The position numbers and the translations under genes were made by a program. The notes beneath the pieces are model-generated. The model had not been told where the DNA came from and did no database searches. It worked only from the letters and a program-made list of their open reading frames with translations. Below are positions 16,175 to 24,331 of a stretch of DNA of 64,000 nucleotides, in pieces (positions within the stretch are counted from its first letter, which is position 1; every line of letters begins with the position of its first letter). The stretch is from Photobacterium angustum. Lineage in GTDB: Bacteria; Pseudomonadota; Gammaproteobacteria; Enterobacterales; Vibrionaceae. The DNA is taken from assembly GCF_002954615.1 (NCBI RefSeq), contig NZ_MSCJ01000003.1, positions 1,302,001-1,366,000 of the forward strand, read 5' to 3'.

Positions 16175-16606
16175 TGTAAATATATTCCAATTTAAAAACT
16201 TTCCGCATCTTCATAACAGTATATTAATAAGCATTCTTACTTTTACGTAAAAATATACTTATATTATACACGATATAATCGTTACATATTATGAGGTTAA
16301 TAGCACTTTTTCACACCACAGATTTGAAATAGGGTGTGAAAAGTAAAAAATATATTTAATGAGTCTTATTAAAATCAGAACTCATGCAATAAAATCACCA
16401 CGGTTCATTAAACTGTTCATATACACTAAATAAAGCTAATCAAAGTCACGTTAACACGATATGAATGAGTAAAAGTTCTAACACACAATGGGGCAAATAT
16501 GAGTTAGCCGAATAGTTAACTCATTGTGATCACCGACTTGCTTCACAAACCAATAACAGGTAGAAATACGCACAGCGATTTTCATCTTATATAGGTTGTT
16601 TACAAC
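16175..16606. other. right edge of the accessory island, non-coding gap
   Basis: 432 AT-rich bases. An inverted repeat TTTTCACACC (16308-16317) / GGTGTGAAAA (16333-16342) could form a hairpin. The inward-facing boundary motif lies at 16489-16509 and TTGTGATCAC at 16524-16533, mirroring the left edge. No gene seen. Confidence 0.55.
16489..16509 (-). repeat. island boundary motif, copy 5
   Basis: On the minus strand reads GGCTAACTCA followed by TATTTGCCCCA. Fourteen bases outside it is TTGTGATCAC, which also lies 15 bases outside copy 1 at the left edge. Confidence 0.5.
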
Positions 16607-17398
16607 ATGATCGATACACCTGAAAAAGAACGCAATGCGTCTAGTTCACCAGCGCCTTCACCATTAACAACATCGTCCAAAGCCGAACAATATGCCGAAT
16701 TGGTGCATAGCCGTCGTTCGGTACGTAAATATGATGCAGACAGCGCTTTTGATCATGAAGCGGTAACTCGTGCACTTAACCTCGCAACCTTGTCCCCTAA
16801 CAGTTCAAACATGCAATTGTGGCAATTTCATCGTGTAATCAGTGACGATAAACGTGAGCAACTTGCAAAACTGTGTATGGGACAAAATGCGGCAAAAACG
16901 GCACGCGAGTTAATTGTTATCACCACTACGCCTTATAAGTGGAAACAACGTGCGAAAATGAATGCGGCACAAATTCGTGATGCCTTTGATGGTCGTGAAG
17001 ATGCTACATCTAAACGCGCTGTTAAATACTACGAGAAGCTGATCCCGTTTTTATATCGTAACGATCGCTTTGGCATTATGGGCGCTATTCGTAAGGTAAT
17101 TGTGGCGTATTTAGGGCGTAAAAAGCCGATGGTACGTGAAGTGAGCAAAGCGGATTTACGTGTGTGTTTACATAAAAGCACATCCCTTGCGGCAATGACT
17201 TTTATGACGGCAATGCGCGCGGAAGGTTACGATACCTGCCCAATGGAAGGTTTTGATTCTAAGCGTGTTAAGCAACTGCTTGGTTTAAACCCTAAAGATG
17301 AAATCACGATGATTATCGGTTGTGGCCCTCGTGCTGAAGATGGCATTTATGGCGACCGCCATCGTGTAGACAACAGCGAAGTGATTATTAAGCACTGA
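16607..17398 (+). CDS. nitroreductase family protein
   Basis: 263 residues. After a Ser/Pro/Thr-rich N-terminal extension (about 1-25) comes the FMN-binding nitroreductase fold: VHSRRSVRKYD (phosphate-binding Arg-Arg-Ser), then LATLSPNSSNMQLWQFHRV and, near the C-terminus, TFMTAMRAEGYDTCPMEGFD and MIIGCGPRAEDG. It probably reduces nitro or quinone compounds with NAD(P)H; substrate is unknown. An insertion of about 60 residues between the two halves (KWKQRAKMNAAQIRD onward) is longer than in minimal family members. First gene after the island. Confidence 0.87.
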   Translation: MIDTPEKERNASSSPAPSPLTTSSKAEQYAELVHSRRSVRKYDADSAFDHEAVTRALNLATLSPNSSNMQLWQFHRVISDDKREQLAKLCMGQNAAKTARELIVITTTPYKWKQRAKMNAAQIRDAFDGREDATSKRAVKYYEKLIPFLYRNDRFGIMGAIRKVIVAYLGRKKPMVREVSKADLRVCLHKSTSLAAMTFMTAMRAEGYDTCPMEGFDSKRVKQLLGLNPKDEITMIIGCGPRAEDGIYGDRHRVDNSEVIIKH

Positions 17399-17761
17399 TC
17401 CCTTGCCTAACAATATGGCGGAATGAATGAGTCTTCCGCCAGTTCTCCCCACCTTCTGCTTTTGCTAATCACAATAATTACTTGCTATATACCACAAAGA
17501 ATCACACCTACCGGTAAGGGCATACATTTAGGCGATGTCTTATCTGGGGTTAAGCTACAAGCCGACAGAAATAAGCAAGATATGAGTAGTAGTAGTTTCA
17601 TGGTTAATGCGCGCTTTTTATAATTGAATGGTGTTTTATCTAAAACTACTTCATTTAAAAAGCACTTGAATATAGCGCATAAACATCTTGTTACAGTTAC
17701 GCGCTAATTCAATCTGCAAGTCAGCCTAGGTACAGAAAACACAGATATTAACAGGCGTTTG
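17399..17761. other. non-coding gap
   Basis: 363 bases between convergent genes. A 66-codon open frame at 17423-17623 lacks a ribosome site and family resemblance and I do not call it. No clear hairpin found. Confidence 0.5.
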
Positions 17762-18400
17762 TTATTTAAACGGCGTGAGATCGATACCTTCTATTTCACA
17801 CACGGCTTTAATGGTCGGGTTATCACAAAGGTTCGTTAGGTACTTTGCAAGATATGGAAATGTCAGTGGTGATTGTTTTATTGGTAACGACCACTCTGCC
17901 AACATAAATAAGAAGTAGTCACAAGCGGTTAGGCTGTCACCAAGCAAATATGTATTGTGTTTTAGTTGGTTATTAATAATCGAGAGTGCATCAGCAATTC
18001 TGTCATCTTGCGCGGCAACAACATTCGGAATCGTCTCGGCATCATTGGTATGGCGGTGTGGGTAATAACGTACCATTAACTCGGCTTGTAAGGTGTTATT
18101 AAGAAACGCTAACCATTGATAAAACATCGGGCGTAAAGGATTTCCGATTGCTGGCATTAACCCTGACTGTGGATGGAGTTCGCAAATATGCATACATATA
18201 GCAGAGCTTTCAAAGATGGCTTGCTCCCCTATCACCAATGTCGGTATGCGCCCTGCTGGATTGAGTTTCAGATAATCGGCTGACTTCTGAACGTTAGACT
18301 TTTTATCCACCAGCAATAGTTGGTAATCCGCTTTTACATGATGAAGTAAAAAATGCGGCGCTAAACTCGCGTTATTGGGGTAATAGTAAAGCTTGAACAA
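17762..18400 (-). CDS. glutathione S-transferase family protein
   Basis: 212 residues with a TTG start supported by AAGGAG 6-7 bases upstream. Thioredoxin-like domain: FKLYYYPNNASLAPHFLLHH, then LNPAGRIPTLVIGEQAIFESSAICMHICE with the cis-Pro and glutathione-binding E-S-S. Helical domain: YLLGDSLTACDYFLFMLAEW, the N-capping box. Resembles the beta/nu-type bacterial GSTs. Stands alone on the minus strand; its partner or substrate is not evident. Confidence 0.87.
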   Translation of the reverse strand: MFKLYYYPNNASLAPHFLLHHVKADYQLLLVDKKSNVQKSADYLKLNPAGRIPTLVIGEQAIFESSAICMHICELHPQSGLMPAIGNPLRPMFYQWLAFLNNTLQAELMVRYYPHRHTNDAETIPNVVAAQDDRIADALSIINNQLKHNTYLLGDSLTACDYFLFMLAEWSLPIKQSPLTFPYLAKYLTNLCDNPTIKAVCEIEGIDLTPFK

Positions 18401-18610
18401 TTTTGGCTCCTTGCCTGTAAAACAGATTAATCATTCGTTTTAAAAATCACACATCTATCTTACTAAATAAAGCATGAATTTAATGAAACTATTGATTTAT
18501 AACCCGTTGTAACCCGTGAGATAAATCGCATTTCTACATATCTGTCATAAACATAAAAGGTTGATTGCATATTATTAAATGGCATTTATCGATTAAAAGG
18601 AGATTGGATA

Positions 18611-18946
18611 ATGTCTTGTTTACACACTCATTCGCACGAAGATCATACCCATGGTCCTGATTGTGGTCATACCGCTATTCGTCATGATGGTCATGTCGAT
18701 TATTTAGTTGATGGTAAATTACACCATCCGCATGGTGATCATTGTGATGAACATGTCATCGAATTTGATGATGCTCATCCTAATGAATGTAATCATAGTC
18801 ATGCATGTGGCGATCATGTTCACGGCCCTGATTGTGGTCATGAGGCTATCCAACATGGTGATCATATTGATTACATTGTAAATGGTAGGCTACATCATCA
18901 ACATGGCGATCACTGTGATGATCACGGCCCTGTTGAGCTAGTATAA
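18611..18946 (+). CDS. His-rich metal-binding protein with internal duplication
   Basis: 111 residues, about a quarter of them His, with Cys and acidic residues. Two copies of a 35-40 residue unit are visible (about 11-48 and 67-104), each with HGPDCGH, then H-x-D-Y-x-V-x-G-x-L-H-H-x-H-G-D-H-C-D. No signal peptide, so it is probably a cytoplasmic metal buffer or chaperone for Zn, Ni or Co. AAGGAG lies 8 bases before the ATG. It is near the CDF exporter whose loop is also His-rich, suggesting a shared metal stress role (inferred). Confidence 0.75.
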   Translation: MSCLHTHSHEDHTHGPDCGHTAIRHDGHVDYLVDGKLHHPHGDHCDEHVIEFDDAHPNECNHSHACGDHVHGPDCGHEAIQHGDHIDYIVNGRLHHQHGDHCDDHGPVELV

Positions 18947-18967
18947 AATTCGATATTTTAGATAAGA

Positions 18968-19000
18968 AGTTGCCAACACTGTTTATACAAGTTGGCAACT
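18968..19000. terminator. hairpin, possible terminator
   Basis: A perfect 10-bp inverted repeat AGTTGCCAAC / GTTGGCAACT with a 13-base loop lies 22 bases after the His-rich gene and before the convergent MarR gene. The T-run is weak (GTTTC). Confidence 0.6.
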
Positions 19001-19063
19001 GTTTCAAGATAGCTCAATGAATAACCGACTGTTGTAAAACAATACGTTGATTTTAAAGTTCGT

Positions 19064-19480
19064 TTAAAACTCTTTATTCATCTTTTCAATGCACGAAATT
19101 AATACCTCTTCATGCTCAGGCTCGATGTGCATGGTTAAATCATTCACTAAGTCGAGGTGCAATTGATTGTGCTTAACATGAATGGCTTGCCCTGCTTCTG
19201 TCAACGTCACCACAATCGCGCGGCGATCTGTTGGGTGAGCACAACGTTCAATTAGGTTCGCTTTCACTAATTTCTCAATTTGAACGGTTAATGTACCCGT
19301 TGTTATCCCCAATTTATCGGCAAGCTCTTTCATTCTTAGAGGGCCTTGAACGCCTAAAACTTCAATCGTATGAACTTGCGCCAAGGTGTAACCTGTTTCT
19401 TTAACAACAGATTGCTCCCATGATGACATTTTGTCATAAAATTCAGTCAGTAATTGGTTTAGGCGTTCTATGTTTTTCAT
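19064..19480 (-). CDS. MarR family transcriptional regulator
   Basis: 138 residues. Winged helix core: VKETGYTLAQVHTIEVLGVQGPLRMKELADKLGITTGTLTVQIEKLVKANLIER, then the wing AHPTDRRAIVVTLTEAG (the conserved D-R-R of MarR proteins). It starts 8 bases after the CDF exporter stop, so the two form an operon, and two identical-consensus palindromes precede the exporter. The simplest reading is an autoregulated repressor responding to metal or another stress; the signal is inferred. Confidence 0.9.
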   Translation of the reverse strand: MKNIERLNQLLTEFYDKMSSWEQSVVKETGYTLAQVHTIEVLGVQGPLRMKELADKLGITTGTLTVQIEKLVKANLIERCAHPTDRRAIVVTLTEAGQAIHVKHNQLHLDLVNDLTMHIEPEHEEVLISCIEKMNKEF

Positions 19481-19488
19481 GATTATTA

Positions 19489-20397
19489 TTAGTGTACTTC
19501 GAGAGTAAGATGACTAATCTTATCAAATTTTGACAGGATTTGTTTATAATCATCAATGATAAAGTCTCTGGTTGACTGTAGTGTTATCGCTGCAGAATAG
19601 TGATTACCACTAATTTTCCAGATATGTAAATCCATAACCTTTGCATAAGGTGACAGCGCATCATGGATAGATTTTCTATAGTCTGAATCAATGTTCTCAT
19701 CTAACAAGATCGGGGTTGTTTGCTTCATTAAGTTCATTGTCCATTTAATGATCACACACCCACCAACAATGCCCATAACTGCATCCATCCAATCCCAGCC
19801 ATAATATTTCCCGAACAATAGCGCAACAATGGCAAGTAATGAGGTCAAGGTATCAGCAAGCACGTGTAAATAAGCGGCTCTTAAATTGTGGTCGTGATGA
19901 TGATGATACCCATGGCTGTGATCATGATGATCGTGGCTATGGCCGTGATCATGACCGTGCCCGTTAAGTAAAAATATGCTGGCTAAATTTACGGTTAAAC
20001 CAATACACGCAACCACTATCGCTTCATTAAACTGAATCGCGTGTGGGTTAAATAAACGGTGGATAGATTCCGCAATCATTAACACCGCAACAATGCCTAA
20101 TACAATCGCACTGGTATATCCGCCCAGCACGCTAACTTTGCCAGTACCAAAGGAAAAACGGTCATTATTGCTGTGTTTTCTTGCGTAACGGTAAGCAAAT
20201 AGCGTGATACAAAATGCGGCAGCGTGGGTACCCATATGCCATCCATCCGCTAATAGGGCCATAGAGCCATAAACTGTCCCTGCAACAATTTCGATAAGCA
20301 TTGTTGTCAGAGTCAGTAAGAGCACATACAGCGTCCCTTTTTCTCCCTGCTGATCATGAGATGAGAAATCATGATCGTGTTGTAGTTCCAACTTCAT
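19489..20397 (-). CDS. cation diffusion facilitator metal exporter, DmeF-like
   Basis: About 302 residues with six membrane helices. Helix 2 carries LLADGWHMGTHAAAF and helix 5 HVLADTLTSLLAI, the metal-site H/D pairs of CDF transporters; between helices 4 and 5 is a loop of about 25 residues made largely of His and Asp (NGHGHDHGHSHDHHDHSHG). The cytoplasmic C-terminal domain ends with MDLHIWKISGNHYSAAI. It exports divalent metal; similarity to DmeF suggests Co, Ni or Zn. I place the start at 20397 because the longer frame to 20457 would run through the operators. Confidence 0.88.
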   Translation of the reverse strand: MKLELQHDHDFSSHDQQGEKGTLYVLLLTLTTMLIEIVAGTVYGSMALLADGWHMGTHAAAFCITLFAYRYARKHSNNDRFSFGTGKVSVLGGYTSAIVLGIVAVLMIAESIHRLFNPHAIQFNEAIVVACIGLTVNLASIFLLNGHGHDHGHSHDHHDHSHGYHHHHDHNLRAAYLHVLADTLTSLLAIVALLFGKYYGWDWMDAVMGIVGGCVIIKWTMNLMKQTTPILLDENIDSDYRKSIHDALSPYAKVMDLHIWKISGNHYSAAITLQSTRDFIIDDYKQILSKFDKISHLTLEVH

Positions 20398-20412
20398 AAA
20401 TCTGCCATTTAG

Positions 20413-20458
20413 TTTGATAATCAAATTATTTGATCGTAAATTTAGTTTGATCATCAAA
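20413..20458. promoter_or_regulatory. two TTTGATNATCAAA operators before the CDF-marR operon
   Basis: TTTGATAATCAAA (20413-20425) and TTTGATCATCAAA (20446-20458) are perfect 13-base palindromes differing only at the central base, with starts 33 bases apart (about three helical turns). They sit directly upstream of the exporter start. Size and symmetry fit MarR dimers, and a marR gene is second in the operon. Confidence 0.72.
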
Positions 20459-20494
20459 CAATGTCAATGGAGGTTGCCAATAAAATTCAGGCAT

Positions 20495-20527
20495 AAAAAA
20501 ACGTGCCGTTACGAGTACGGCACGTTT
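20495..20527 (-). terminator. terminator of the Ivy-like gene
   Basis: An 11-bp perfect stem AAACGTGCCGT / ACGGCACGTTT with a seven-base loop; on the minus strand it ends in a T-run. It follows the Ivy-like gene by about 30 bases. Confidence 0.9.
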
Positions 20528-20556
20528 CTTATGATTTATAACAATAATTGCTAGGT

Positions 20557-21015
20557 TTATTTCCAGTTAGGATTTTGTAGCAACGCTTGTTGGAGCAACC
20601 CTTTCATGTTGTCATCAGGGTTGCCAATAAATTGGTAACTCGCGTATTCACTTGGCTTGGTAATAGCACCATTGGTATCTTTAACATGTACTACCATGGA
20701 GTATGCTTTGTTGTCTTTACCTGTTAGGGTGATCATAAAATCACCGGCACAATCATGCGGCTTACAATAAGAAACGGCTTTGTAAGTTTCATCACCATCT
20801 ACAATATTATCTAGCGGCGCTGTCACTTTATTTTCTGATACCCATTTAGGGATTTTTTGCGTTTCTGGCGCGACAGATTGAGTTTGCTCAACAACAACGG
20901 TTTCAGTTGTGGCGACAGTTTGCGTTTGATCTGTTGGCGATTGATCTTTAGGTGCTTGGTCATTACAACCTGCAAGTAACAAAACAATGGATGTTGCTAG
21001 TAATAGCTTTTTCAT
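20557..21015 (-). CDS. Ivy-type lysozyme inhibitor lipoprotein
   Basis: About 152 residues. A lipoprotein signal ending LLAGC (Cys18) is followed by a Thr/Gln/Glu-rich linker (about 22-60) and a domain with CKPHDC, the conserved disulphide loop of Ivy proteins that blocks the lysozyme active site, then DFMITLTGKDNKAYSMVV. E. coli Ivy is periplasmic; this copy is probably anchored by lipid. I use the second ATG (21015) because AGGA would touch the first. The linker is repetitive. Confidence 0.78.
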   Translation of the reverse strand: MKKLLLATSIVLLLAGCNDQAPKDQSPTDQTQTVATTETVVVEQTQSVAPETQKIPKWVSENKVTAPLDNIVDGDETYKAVSYCKPHDCAGDFMITLTGKDNKAYSMVVHVKDTNGAITKPSEYASYQFIGNPDDNMKGLLQQALLQNPNWK

Positions 21016-21281
21016 TTTATTCATTCCTAAATTTGAGTACCGCTCAAATCATTTTATGCCTGCGGCACTAATACTCTTTACAAGATAACGCTTATTCGGC
21101 TCACACCCTATCCAATATAAGAGCAAAAAGTATCTATAATTTGGCAAACATTATTAAACAAGCAAAATACTGACGTTACACTTACATATGTGTGTGTTTT
21201 TCATTCAATTACTTGAATTAACATACCTTCTTTACCGTAATTAAGTTAAGGTATAAGCACTTAAATAAAAGAAGTGACGAT

Positions 21282-21803
21282 ATGCAGGTTATTACAGAAC
21301 AACTAATTACTTTAAAAAACGCTTGGATGGCAAGCCATATTACCGATGCTGAGTTTCCAACACCGCTAAGTGTAAAGGGATTAGAACTGTATCAACTATC
21401 TCAAACAGCTTTAACTACGCATTGCATTGATACTCCTTTATCGGCACTCGAACCCTCTTTATCTTTCTACCCTGTTGATTGCCACCCTCTTACTATTCGC
21501 TATTCTTTAGTTCGTGCATCCCAATGGGAAAATGAACAAGAAAAAGAAGCTGTTATAGAGTATTTAACTCAAATTATGTTTGAGCCTAATGCAGAAGCGA
21601 CACTTTATGTTGGCTTTTTCAAAGGTAAACCTGCCGCATGTGGCATGATTTATACTCATGCAGAAGATGGTGAGCAATATAGCCTTGTGTCTGACGTGTA
21701 TGCATTGCCGTTACCGAACCAGCAGCAATTAATAACGGATATGGAAAATTACCTTATCCATTCAGCACAGCAATTCTCGCAAGCTGTCGTTATCCAAAAA
21801 TAA
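21282..21803 (+). CDS. hypothetical protein, possibly a degenerate acetyltransferase fold
   Basis: 173 residues, acidic, no signal peptide or membrane segment. The middle part (ATLYVGFFKGKPAACGMIYTH) resembles the central strands of a GNAT fold, but the acetyl-CoA loop is absent, so this is only a suggestion. The start is ATG after AGAAGTGACGAT. It stands alone upstream of the H-NOX operon with a hairpin after it. Confidence 0.6.
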   Translation: MQVITEQLITLKNAWMASHITDAEFPTPLSVKGLELYQLSQTALTTHCIDTPLSALEPSLSFYPVDCHPLTIRYSLVRASQWENEQEKEAVIEYLTQIMFEPNAEATLYVGFFKGKPAACGMIYTHAEDGEQYSLVSDVYALPLPNQQQLITDMENYLIHSAQQFSQAVVIQK

Positions 21804-21807
21804 GAAT

Positions 21808-21838
21808 AATCACGAAGCTAATAATCAGCTTCGTGATT
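21808..21838. terminator. hairpin after the hypothetical gene
   Basis: A 12-bp perfect inverted repeat AATCACGAAGCT / AGCTTCGTGATT with a seven-base loop directly follows the stop; the T-run is short. Confidence 0.6.
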
Positions 21839-21965
21839 TAGCCCTTTCTTCAACAACTAACCTGTTGTTTTTGACGAACCTTCAATCTCTGCCATACTAA
21901 GTTACAGACTTTAATTCCTGCATTACGTGTTTAGAGTCTATATCTAGAAGACATCGGAGAAGAGT

Positions 21966-22502
21966 ATGAAAGGGATTATTTTTACTGAATTTCTCGATAT
22001 TGTTGAACGTACTTTCGATCTGGAAGTGTGCCAGTCAATGCTAGATATGGCAGACGATCCGGGTGTATATACCTCTGTTGGTAGCTATGAGCACCAACGA
22101 TTAGTCAAACTGATTATTTGTTTACATAAGGTCACTGGCGTTTCTCCCGAAAACCTTCAACAAACGTTTGGCCGCGCTGTTTTCCCCCGTTTACTCACTT
22201 TATTACCCAACTATGATTTTACCGATTCCAACACCTTTGATTTTATTCGCAGTGTGGAGTCATACATACACCAAGAAGTAAAAAAACTTTACCCTGATAC
22301 AACGCCTCCTCGCTTTGAATTCTCTAATGAAACAGAAACAACCCTGACAATGGACTATCATTCAGCTCGATGCATGGGTTATGTCTGTTTAGGTTTATTA
22401 GAGGGATGTGCGGATTATTTTGAGCAACATCTTGATATCGTACTTGAACCAACAACGAGCAAAAACAGTGTCCGCTTTCATTTGTCATTGAGTGATAATT
22501 AA
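21966..22502 (+). CDS. hnoX: H-NOX haem nitric oxide sensor
   Basis: 178 residues, the normal length of a stand-alone bacterial H-NOX. It begins MKGIIFTEFLDIVE as the family does, has the proximal haem ligand at His102 (YIHQEVKKLYPDTTPPRF) and the haem-propionate motif Y131-x-S133-x-R135 (YHSAR), all at canonical positions. It senses NO and, through its partner, alters kinase activity. GGAG precedes the ATG. Its stop overlaps the start of the histidine kinase (TAATG), so they are translationally coupled. Confidence 0.9.
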   Translation: MKGIIFTEFLDIVERTFDLEVCQSMLDMADDPGVYTSVGSYEHQRLVKLIICLHKVTGVSPENLQQTFGRAVFPRLLTLLPNYDFTDSNTFDFIRSVESYIHQEVKKLYPDTTPPRFEFSNETETTLTMDYHSARCMGYVCLGLLEGCADYFEQHLDIVLEPTTSKNSVRFHLSLSDN

Positions 22503-24232
22503 TGATCGATCCTGAAAAACATATTGCTTTATTAAAACAAAAACTCGAGCGCGAACATGCATCAAGATTAGCCGCTGAAAAGTTATTAGAAGCGAAAAGT
22601 CATGAGCTTTATAATGCAAATCAAATGCTTAATGATTCGTACGAAAAGTTACAAATGCAGGCAAAATTTGATTCTGAGCTTTTAACCTATCAGAACAAAA
22701 TGGAAAACTTGTTACTTCGTTATGCCCGATTATTTTTAAAGCACAGTGCGACAAGGGAAAGTATTCAACAATTATTAGACAGCCTCGTTGATGGTCATTA
22801 CATATCAGGTTGTCATATCACCATTGACCCTGCCGATAATATTAATATATCAGGTAGCTACTCCAGCGGTCGTTTACAACAATGGGAGCCTCCAGAAGAG
22901 CTAGAATCAACCAATTCATTATGGGATAAAAGCGGCCATACCCTTTGGATAAATATTATTAATAACAGAGGGAAAATAGGTGTATTAGCCGTCAGAATTA
23001 TATGTACCGACGACCGATTGCCAGCAATTCAAAAGCATATGGCGCTGTTTGGTGAATTATTTCGATCCGCTATTGGTAGGCAAATAACATTTAATCAAGC
23101 TATTGATGCTAAAAAACGTGCAGAAGATTCGGAGCAGTCAACCCGTGACTTTCTCGCTATGATCAACCACGAATTACGTACACCACTTAATGGACTTCTT
23201 GGTGCTGCTGAATTACTGCAAGATACACCGCTTGATAATGACCAACAGAAACTCTTAACCACATTGAATCACTCAGGTGAATTGCTACGGGCGATCATTA
23301 ATGACTTACTCGACTACAGCAAAATAAATGCAGGTATGTTGGAGCTGATTGAAAAACCCTTTGATTGTCATTTGTTAGCGGTAAAACTAGAAGATATTTT
23401 TACCCATCGTTCCCACGAAAAAAGATTAGATTTTAATATTTACTACTCCAATGACTTACCGAAAATTTTCATTGGTGATGAAGATAGAATTAAGCAAATT
23501 TTTGTTAATTTGATCTCTAATGCGATTAAATTTACCCCAGCAGGTTTTGTACACGCAAAGCTCTGGTGGCAAAACAAACATCTACAATTTACGGTAAAAG
23601 ACAGCGGTTGTGGTATTGACCACTCAGACCAACACAAGTTATTCAAACCTTTTAGCCAAGTGGATAATACCAGCAAGCGAAGCCATGAAGGCACAGGGCT
23701 AGGATTGGTGATCTGTAAACAACTATGTGAACAAATGGGCGGTTCAATCCGCGTTGAAAGCTCGCTCGGGCGTGGGGCTTGCTTTAATGTTTCCTTACCC
23801 CTTGCTATTAGTGATCATGCTCATTTTAATGCCAAAGTTAGGAAGCCTAATAAAACACCAATTAAGCATTTAAAAGTGTTAGTAGTTGAAGATTTAAAGA
23901 CTAACCAAATGATCATTAAATTGATGCTAAATAAAGTCCAAATTGAACCAACTATTGTTGATAACGGACAAAAAGCATTAGATATATTAAATATCGAATC
24001 ATTTGATGTGGTGTTTATGGATTGCAGAATGCCGATTATGGATGGCTACACCGCAACTAAAGAGTTACGAAAACAAGACTATTCCAAACCTATTATTGCT
24101 TTAACCGCAGGCACAACGAGCGCTGAGCGTGAAGCCTGTATCCAAGCAGGTATGAATGACATTTTATGTAAACCTTATTTGGCTTCCGAGCTTCATGATA
24201 TTTTAACGATTTGGGGCAGTGTGATTGAATAA
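22502..24232 (+). CDS. hnoK: H-NOX-associated hybrid histidine kinase
   Basis: 576 residues, no membrane segment. A coiled coil (about 5-60) and a poorly conserved sensor region (about 60-200) precede a HisKA domain with His223 (NHELRTPLNG), a HATPase with the N box (NLISNAIKFT, near 340), DSGCGI and GTGLGL, and a receiver domain (about 457-570) with the phospho-acceptor Asp507 (FMDCRMPIMDG) and Lys557. This is the usual H-NOX-controlled hybrid kinase that relays NO signals, in vibrios towards c-di-GMP enzymes and group behaviour. No HPt or output gene is adjacent. Confidence 0.9.
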   Translation: MIDPEKHIALLKQKLEREHASRLAAEKLLEAKSHELYNANQMLNDSYEKLQMQAKFDSELLTYQNKMENLLLRYARLFLKHSATRESIQQLLDSLVDGHYISGCHITIDPADNINISGSYSSGRLQQWEPPEELESTNSLWDKSGHTLWINIINNRGKIGVLAVRIICTDDRLPAIQKHMALFGELFRSAIGRQITFNQAIDAKKRAEDSEQSTRDFLAMINHELRTPLNGLLGAAELLQDTPLDNDQQKLLTTLNHSGELLRAIINDLLDYSKINAGMLELIEKPFDCHLLAVKLEDIFTHRSHEKRLDFNIYYSNDLPKIFIGDEDRIKQIFVNLISNAIKFTPAGFVHAKLWWQNKHLQFTVKDSGCGIDHSDQHKLFKPFSQVDNTSKRSHEGTGLGLVICKQLCEQMGGSIRVESSLGRGACFNVSLPLAISDHAHFNAKVRKPNKTPIKHLKVLVVEDLKTNQMIIKLMLNKVQIEPTIVDNGQKALDILNIESFDVVFMDCRMPIMDGYTATKELRKQDYSKPIIALTAGTTSAEREACIQAGMNDILCKPYLASELHDILTIWGSVIE

Positions 24233-24277
24233 TCTATTATCTATTACGACTTAAACAATCAGATCGCTAAAAAGTAA

Positions 24278-24301
24278 AAAAGGCCACCGAAGTGACCTTT
24301 T
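24278..24301. terminator. bidirectional terminator
   Basis: Stem AAAAGGCCAC / GTGACCTTTT with a CGAA tetraloop and one internal mismatch, between the convergent kinase and PBP2 genes. Confidence 0.85.
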
Positions 24302-24331
24302 ATTATTTTAATCAACGTGCGTTTATAGCTA

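Noticed and set aside
17423..17623. 66-codon plus-strand open frame after the nitroreductase
   Set aside because: No ribosome site, a hydrophobic then low-complexity composition and no resemblance to any family; more likely chance in an intergenic gap.
20398..20457. N-terminal extension of the CDF exporter to 20457
   Set aside because: The extra codons run through both operator palindromes and do not resemble CDF N-termini.
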